Below are positions 59,254 through 64,000 of a DNA stretch of 64,000 bases, in pieces. Positions within the stretch are counted from its first letter, which is position 1, and each line of letters begins with the position of its first letter. The notes under the pieces were generated by a model. That model had not been told where the DNA came from. It saw nothing but the letters and a program-made list of their open reading frames with translations, and made no database searches. A program made the translations under genes and the position numbers. Source of the stretch: Falsiroseomonas oleicola (GTDB lineage Bacteria > Pseudomonadota > Alphaproteobacteria > Acetobacterales > Acetobacteraceae); assembly GCF_019029495.1 (NCBI RefSeq), contig NZ_JAERQM010000001.1:1240001-1304000 (forward strand), read 5' to 3'.

Positions 59254-60762
59254 TCACAGGTCCACCCCGCTGTAGGAACAGTTGAAGCTTTTGTTGCACA
59301 GGGGAAAGTCGGCGATGATGTTGTCCTCGACCACCGCCTCCAGCAGCGGCCATTGCAGCCAGGAAGGGTCGCGCGGGAAGACCGCGCGGATCAGCCCGCC
59401 ATCGTCCAGCGCCATCCAGGTGGCGATCTCCCCCCGGAAACTCTCGACCAGCGCCAACCCCTCCCCGCCCCTTTGCGGCAGCGGCGCGTGGATCTCGCCG
59501 GCGGGCAGGCCCGCCAGCAGGCGGCGGATCAGGCGGATGCTGTCGGTCAGCTCCGCGATCCGCACCCGCATCCGCGCCGCCACATCGCCCTCCTGCCGCA
59601 GCACGGCCTCGGGCGGGGCGCCGGCATAGGGCGCGGAAGGAAAAGCCAGCCGCGCGTCAAAAGCCCGGCCGGAGGCACGGCCGATGACGCCGCCCGCGGC
59701 AAAGGCCCGCGCCAGTTCCGGCGCCAGCACCCCGGTGCCGACCAGGCGGTCCTGAAGGCTGGCATGATCCTCATGGATCGCATCCAGCACCGGCACCTCC
59801 GCCTCCACCAGGGCCAGCGCGGCGAGCAGCGCATCCGCCCCCTCCGGCGCCAGATCCACCGCGACCCCGCCGGGAATCACCCGGTCCATCATCAGCCGAT
59901 GGCCGAAGGCGGCAAGCTGGGCGCGCAGCATCGCCTCCCGCAACATCCCGCAACGGGCATGCGGGAAGGCGAAGGCGGCGTCGTTGCAGAGGAAGCCCCA
60001 GTCGCCGAGGTGATTCGCGACCCGCTCCGATTCCAGCATCACCGCGCGCAGCCAGGCGGCACGGGGCGGGGCGGTGGTTTCGCAGGCGGCCTCGGCGGCC
60101 TCGGCGAAGGCCAGGGAATGGGCCACGGTGCTGTCGCCGGACAGGCGGGCGGCGAAGCGCGCGGCGGTGCGCGGCGACTTGCCGAGCATCAGGCCGAGCG
60201 TGCCCTTATGGGTGTAGCCCAGCCGCTGCTCCAGCCGCACCACCATCTCCCCCTGCACGGTGAAGCGGAAATGGCCGGGCTCGATGATGCCGGCATGCAC
60301 CGGGCCGACCGGAATCTGGTGCCAGCCCTCGCCCTCGATCGGCAGGAAGCTGGGCTGCTCCGGCGGCGCGCCGTGGCGGGCGGGGCGGGCGGAGAGCGGC
60401 GCGGTCAGCGGCCAGCGGCCGTGGTCCAGCCAAGGGCGCGGATCGAGGCCACCTTCCGCCGCCAGGCCCCAGAGGTCGTGGATCATCCGCTCGAACCGCA
60501 CCGCGCCGGGGCGGGCGGGGGACAGCGCCGGATAGTGCCCGGCCTCGGCCGGGGTACTGGCCAGCAGCAGCGCGCCGCTCTCCTCCTCCAGGAAGGCGGC
60601 ATGCACCATCGCCGGCTCGGCCCAGAGGGACAGCAGGGCGAGCGATGGTTCCTCGACCAGCCCCGCCGGCAGCCGGGCGAAATCGGCTGGCGCCAGAAGA
60701 TGGCGCGGCACCGGGCGGCAGGGCTGCGCCGCGCCGCGGCGGATGAGGGTGGAGGCCTTCAT
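59254..60762 (-). CDS. HyfG/HycE-like large subunit without NiFe ligands (Ehr type)
   Basis: A 502-residue subunit combining NuoC- and NuoD-like domains. The second part has GYTHKGTLGLMLGKSPRTAA, ESERVANHLGDWGFLCNDAA and the ending FPLCNKSFNCSYSGVDL. In true group 4 hydrogenases a first CxxC (RxCGxC) and a C-terminal DPCxxC hold the NiFe centre. Here residues 206-211 read RLSGDS and the C-terminus has no DPCxxC. This is the hallmark of energy-converting hydrogenase-related (Ehr) complexes, so no H2 chemistry is expected. It lies between the HyfF-like gene and the hairpin repeat. Confidence 0.88.
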   Translation of the reverse strand: MKASTLIRRGAAQPCRPVPRHLLAPADFARLPAGLVEEPSLALLSLWAEPAMVHAAFLEEESGALLLASTPAEAGHYPALSPARPGAVRFERMIHDLWGLAAEGGLDPRPWLDHGRWPLTAPLSARPARHGAPPEQPSFLPIEGEGWHQIPVGPVHAGIIEPGHFRFTVQGEMVVRLEQRLGYTHKGTLGLMLGKSPRTAARFAARLSGDSTVAHSLAFAEAAEAACETTAPPRAAWLRAVMLESERVANHLGDWGFLCNDAAFAFPHARCGMLREAMLRAQLAAFGHRLMMDRVIPGGVAVDLAPEGADALLAALALVEAEVPVLDAIHEDHASLQDRLVGTGVLAPELARAFAAGGVIGRASGRAFDARLAFPSAPYAGAPPEAVLRQEGDVAARMRVRIAELTDSIRLIRRLLAGLPAGEIHAPLPQRGGEGLALVESFRGEIATWMALDDGGLIRAVFPRDPSWLQWPLLEAVVEDNIIADFPLCNKSFNCSYSGVDL

Positions 60763-62210
60763 CCGAGCAGCCTCGCCGCATCCATCAGCAATGCCTCCAG
60801 CCCCGCCGGGATCGCAAAACCCAGCACGGCGGCCAGCGCCAGCAGGGTCCACATCGGCACGCTGGCCCAGGCGAGCCCCCCCGGCAGCCCAAAGGCCCCC
60901 GGCACCGGCGCATCCGGGCTCGCCGGGCCGAGGCACATGCGCTGCAAGGCGCGCACCAGCGCCGTGCCGGCCAGCAGCAGCCCCAGGCCGAGGGGCAGCA
61001 ACAGCCAGGGCTGCCCCGCCGCGGCGGCGGCCACCAGCCGGAATTCGGAGACGAACAGCGCGAAGGGCGGCATGCCCGCCAGCCCGGCAATGCCCAGCGC
61101 CAGCCCCCAGCCCAGCACCGGATGGCTGGTGGCGAGGCCCTTGATCGCCTCCATCTTCTGGCTGCCCTTGATCTGCGCGGCGGCGCCGACGCCGAAGAAC
61201 ACCGCGCTTTTCACCAGGGAATGGCCCATCAGATGCAGCATCCCGGCCAAAGGCGCGCCAAGCCCGAAGGCCAGGGTGGCGAGGCCCATATGCTCGATGC
61301 TGCTCCAGGCGAAGAAGCGCCGCGCATCCCGCCGCCGCCACAAAGCCAGGGAGGCCAGCAGCAGGGAGGCCAGCCCAAAACCCACCAGCAGCGGCCCCGG
61401 TGCCAGCACGCCCGGATTGAGATCGACGATCGCCTTGGCCCGCAGGATGGCGAGCAGGGAGGCATTCAGCAGCAGGCCGGACAGCACTGCGCTGATCGGC
61501 AGCGGCCCCTCGGCTTCGGCATCCGGCAGCCAGGTGTGCAGCGGCACCAGCCCGGCCTTGGTGCCGTAGCCCACCATGATGAAGATGAAGGCGAGCGAGA
61601 GAATCCCGGCATCGCAATGCGCCGCCACCGCCCGCAGCGCCGCCCAGGACAGGCCCGGATCGCCATGGCCGACCAGGGGCTGCGCCGCCAGATACAGCAG
61701 GATGGTGCCGAACAGCGCCAGGGCGATGCCGACGCCGCACAGCAGGAAGAACTTCCACGCCGCCTCGATCGCCGCCGGCGTGCCATGCACCGCGACCATC
61801 AACACGGAGGCGAGGGTGGCGATCTCGATCGCCACCCACATCACGCCGAGATTGTCCGACAGCAGCGCCAGGAACTGCGCGCCCATGAAGACCTGGAAGG
61901 CGGCGTGATAGGCGCGGGCGCGCAGCGCGTCGAAGCGCTCCCCCTCCACCGTGGCGGCGGAAAAGGCGGCGGTGGCCAGGCCGATGATGCCGGCCAGGGC
62001 GACCAGCGGCAGGTTCACCGAATCCGTCCGGGTCCAGCCCTGCACCCCCTGCGGCAGCGCCAGCAGCGACAGCGCCAGGCCGCAGCTTGCGGCGGAAACA
62101 CCCAGATTGACCCAGGCCGGCAGCCGCCCGCGCGGGCGCAGCAACAACAGCAGCAGCGCCCCGGCCCAGGGAAAGAACACGACGATCCAGGCGAGCGGGA
62201 AGCCGCTCAT
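60759..62210 (-). CDS. HyfF-like proton-translocating membrane subunit (NuoL/M/N family)
   Basis: A 483-residue antiporter-like subunit with about 14 helices. Family motifs: NLGVMWVAIEIATLASVLMV with the Glu of helix 5, GTKAGLVPLHTWLPDAEAEG with the Lys and HTWLPDAH-like loop, SSIEHMGLATLAFGLG, and HLMGHSLVKSAVFFGVGAAA. It is expected to move protons (or Na+) in the Ehr complex. The overlap with both neighbours is 4 bp. Confidence 0.9.
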   Translation of the reverse strand: MSGFPLAWIVVFFPWAGALLLLLLRPRGRLPAWVNLGVSAASCGLALSLLALPQGVQGWTRTDSVNLPLVALAGIIGLATAAFSAATVEGERFDALRARAYHAAFQVFMGAQFLALLSDNLGVMWVAIEIATLASVLMVAVHGTPAAIEAAWKFFLLCGVGIALALFGTILLYLAAQPLVGHGDPGLSWAALRAVAAHCDAGILSLAFIFIMVGYGTKAGLVPLHTWLPDAEAEGPLPISAVLSGLLLNASLLAILRAKAIVDLNPGVLAPGPLLVGFGLASLLLASLALWRRRDARRFFAWSSIEHMGLATLAFGLGAPLAGMLHLMGHSLVKSAVFFGVGAAAQIKGSQKMEAIKGLATSHPVLGWGLALGIAGLAGMPPFALFVSEFRLVAAAAAGQPWLLLPLGLGLLLAGTALVRALQRMCLGPASPDAPVPGAFGLPGGLAWASVPMWTLLALAAVLGFAIPAGLEALLMDAARLLG

Positions 62211-62884
62211 GGCGCCTCCCCCTCCCCGCGCTGGCGGCTGAGCGATTCCGTGTCCAGAGTCGCCATGCGGTCGCGCAGCAGGAACACCACGATGCCGGCG
62301 ACCAGCGCCAGCATCAGCACCAGGGCGGCGGTCGAAAGCTCCACCACCAGCGGCATGCCCTGCACGCCGACCGCGGCCAGGATCAGCCCGTTCTCCAGGC
62401 TCAGCAGGCCGATCACCTGGCTGACGGCATTGCGCCGGGCGATCATCATCAGCATGCCCAGCATCACCACCGACAGCGCCAGGGCCAGGTTCTCCCGCGT
62501 CAGCGCCTGCGCCTGCCCGGCGGTGGCCGGCAGCACCACCATCACGGCGAGCCCGACCAGCGCGGCGGCGGCGAGCAGCGAGGGGCCGACGCCCAGCGCC
62601 GTCTCCATGGTCCGGTGCAGGCCGAGCCGGCGCAGCAGCAGCCGCAGCGCGAGGGGGATCAGCACCGCCTTGGCGGCGAAGGCCAGCGCGGCGGTGACAT
62701 ACAGCTCCCCGTTGTTCTGGCTGTAACCCTGCCAGGCCGCGGCCGCGGCCAGCAGCGCGCCCTGCACGGCGAAGGCATTGATCACCGCATCCAGCCGCCG
62801 CTGATACAGCAGCACGAAGGACAGCAGCAGCACGCCCCCGCCGAGAAGGTGGGCGACGTCGTAACCGGTACTGCCGAAGCTCAT
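62207..62884 (-). CDS. HyfE-like membrane subunit (NuoK family)
   Basis: A 225-residue membrane protein of about seven helices. The C-terminal half holds the NuoK-like part (SQVIGLLSLENGLILAAVGV, with the conserved Glu of the ion path). FAAKAVLIPLALRLLLRRLG in the middle is typical of HyfE, which is longer than NuoK. It overlaps hyfC-like and hyfF-like genes. Confidence 0.88.
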   Translation of the reverse strand: MSFGSTGYDVAHLLGGGVLLLSFVLLYQRRLDAVINAFAVQGALLAAAAAWQGYSQNNGELYVTAALAFAAKAVLIPLALRLLLRRLGLHRTMETALGVGPSLLAAAALVGLAVMVVLPATAGQAQALTRENLALALSVVMLGMLMMIARRNAVSQVIGLLSLENGLILAAVGVQGMPLVVELSTAALVLMLALVAGIVVFLLRDRMATLDTESLSRQRGEGEAP

Positions 62885-63840
62885 GCCAGCCTCGTCGACA
62901 GAAACAGCAGCAGCGCGCCCAGCAACCCCAGCAGCAGCGCCGTGCCGAGGAATTCCGGCACCCGGAACACCCGCATCTTGGCGATGGCGCTCTCGAAGAC
63001 GGCCAGCGCCAGGCACAGCACCCCCATCTTCGCCAGCCAGGCCAGCGCCCCCACCGCCCAGTCCAGCGGCGCGAAGCCCACCGGCGCGGTGCCAAACGGG
63101 AAGAAGATCGCGGCCAGCAAGGCCAGCCACAGGGTCAGCCGCAGCGCGGAGGCCGCCTGCCACAGCGCCAGATGCCGGCCGGAGGCCTCCAGCAGCATCG
63201 CCTCATGCACCATGGTGAGTTCCAGATGGGTGGCGGGGTTGTCCACCGGGATTCGGGCATTCTCGGCCACCGCCACGGCCAGCATCGCCACCAAAGCCAT
63301 GCCGAGCGACACGCGCAGGCCCAGGCTGCCATCCTGGAACAGCGTGCCGATCGCCTCCAGCCCCGTGCTGCCGGCGAGCATGGCCAGCACCAGCACCACC
63401 AGCAGGAGCGCCGGTTCGGCCAAAGCGGCGAAGGACATTTCGCGGGCGGCGCCGAGGCCGCCAAAGGCGGTGCCGGCATCCATCCCCGCCAGCGCCAGCG
63501 CCATCCGCCCCGCCGCCAGCAGCCCCGCGATCAGCACCAGATCGGCCAGCGGCGCCAGGGCCATGCCGCGCGCGAAACTCGGCACCAGCGCCAGCGCGGC
63601 CAGCGCGACGGTGACCCCGGCATAGGGTGCGGCGCGGCTGATCCAGCTCGCATTCTCCGCCAGCACCGGCCGCTTGCGCAGCAGCTTCCGGAAATCGCGC
63701 AGTGGCTGGAGGGGGGAGGCGCCGATGCGGCCCTGCATCCGCGCCTTCAGCCAGCGGAGGCAACCCTCAACCAGCGCGGCCGCCAGCAGCACCAGCAGCA
63801 GGTGCAGCGCCTGGGTCAGCAGCGCGGCGAGGCTCTCCAT
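62881..63840 (-). CDS. HyfC-like membrane subunit (NuoH family)
   Basis: A 319-residue membrane protein of eight helices. Conserved NuoH/HycD parts: KARMQGRIGASPLQPLRDFR at the cytoplasmic loop, AENARIPVDNPATHLELTMV with the E-x-x-R-x-P-x-D-x-P motif lining the quinone/Q-like cavity, and ESAIAKMRVFRVPEFL. In Ehr complexes it connects the soluble module to the antiporter-like arm. It starts 1 bp before the HyfB-like stop. Confidence 0.9.
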   Translation of the reverse strand: MESLAALLTQALHLLLVLLAAALVEGCLRWLKARMQGRIGASPLQPLRDFRKLLRKRPVLAENASWISRAAPYAGVTVALAALALVPSFARGMALAPLADLVLIAGLLAAGRMALALAGMDAGTAFGGLGAAREMSFAALAEPALLLVVLVLAMLAGSTGLEAIGTLFQDGSLGLRVSLGMALVAMLAVAVAENARIPVDNPATHLELTMVHEAMLLEASGRHLALWQAASALRLTLWLALLAAIFFPFGTAPVGFAPLDWAVGALAWLAKMGVLCLALAVFESAIAKMRVFRVPEFLGTALLLGLLGALLLFLSTRLA

Positions 63841-64000
63841 TCAGCGCGCCTCCAGCCAGGCGGTCAGCGCCAGCAGCGCCACCAGGGTGGAGAAGGGCAG
63901 GATCAGGCAGGCGGTCAGCGACAGGTCGCGCAGCCGGTCGGCCCAGCCGGCCAGCGCATCCCGCAGCCGCGCCACGGGCGCCAGCAGCAGGGTCTCGGTG
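63841..64000 (-). CDS. HyfB-like membrane subunit, C-terminal end (cut by window edge)
   Basis: The last 52 codons of a membrane protein read on the minus strand: TETLLLAPVARLRDALAGWA, a loop with R-D-L, then the helix ACLILPFSTLVALLALTAWL and stop. Position before the HyfC-like gene and the terminal helix fit HyfB, a second antiporter-like subunit. The rest lies outside. Confidence 0.75.
   Translation of the reverse strand, partial: TETLLLAPVARLRDALAGWADRLRDLSLTACLILPFSTLVALLALTAWLEAR

Noticed and set aside
59035-61569. An 844-codon plus-strand frame across the Ehr genes
   Set aside because: Composition of shadow frames, covers repeat DNA and two conserved minus-strand genes, no motif.
58243-64000. 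Functional energy-converting hydrogenase
   Set aside because: The large subunit lacks both NiFe-binding Cys pairs, and no maturation genes are visible.
1-64000. tRNA, rRNA and insertion-sequence genes
   Set aside because: No cloverleaf, rRNA segment or transposase motif was noticed on either strand; a dedicated scan (tRNAscan-SE, ISfinder) would settle it.

Overview
The window is about 64 kb of very GC-rich chromosome with dense, often four-base-overlapping operons. It carries no rRNA, tRNA or CRISPR. The gene families point to an alphaproteobacterium of the Acetobacteraceae/Roseomonas type: RapZ-HprK-EIIA-HPr-EI regulatory PTS, a ChvG-type kinase, an HWE kinase, a Bug-type tripartite receptor, an IalB-like protein and a STAS-MlaE fusion. 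The taxonomic call is inference from gene content and composition, not from a marker gene.

Layout. 1-9.7 kb: partial YHS protein, Nudix and GNAT pair, fused DhaK-DhaL kinase, an Mla-type lipid-transport operon whose ATPase has lost its catalytic motifs, a YihY membrane protein and an oligopeptide-binding protein. 9.7-21.3 kb: class II amidotransferase, TetR and SDR, a thiolase-like/DUF35 pair, TerB-like protein, HemN with a FixK/FNR-like box, Bug receptor plus Ldh-type dehydrogenase, a redoxin-like/2OG-Fe oxygenase, TrmH-type methyltransferase and an amine oxidase. 21.4-25 kb: a second, intact Mla-type operon (STAS-MlaE, MlaF, MlaD, PqiC-like lipoprotein). 25.3-29.5 kb: an accessory island with a DUF2939-like protein, a small Trypco1-like protein and, divergent from it by 17 bp, a trypsin-like protease fused to a long array of near-identical 48-residue TPR units. 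This is the best candidate for an undescribed system. 29.7-36 kb: Crp/Fnr regulator, secreted duplicated-domain protein, FkbM methyltransferase, an SGNH/AlgF-like/SGNH operon behind a very AT-rich promoter, and ChvG. 36-52.4 kb: acyl-CoA ligase, SDR, patatin, AzlCD, two histidine kinases, amidohydrolase, 2-hydroxyacid dehydrogenase, E2-like acyltransferase, MFS, RlmN, IalB-like, methyltransferase, YdcF-like, PhnA-like, AmpG and DUF486. 52.4-57.6 kb: the regulatory PTS operon and a threonine ammonia-lyase-like enzyme. 57.7-64 kb: an Arg/Ala-rich secreted protein, a three-hairpin transcript end, and an operon for an energy-converting hydrogenase-related (Ehr) complex whose large subunit lacks the NiFe ligands; it runs off the right edge.

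Three kinds of non-coding repeat stand out. One is a modular family of hairpins (near 1.4, 7.9, 14.5 and 59.1 kb) whose stems differ between copies but are always fully compensated. The second is a mosaic element with an identical 38-bp core (21.4 and 52.4 kb, plus a fragment at 58.2 kb). The third is a 164-bp imperfect palindrome at 9.7 kb. Most lie at the 3' ends of genes.
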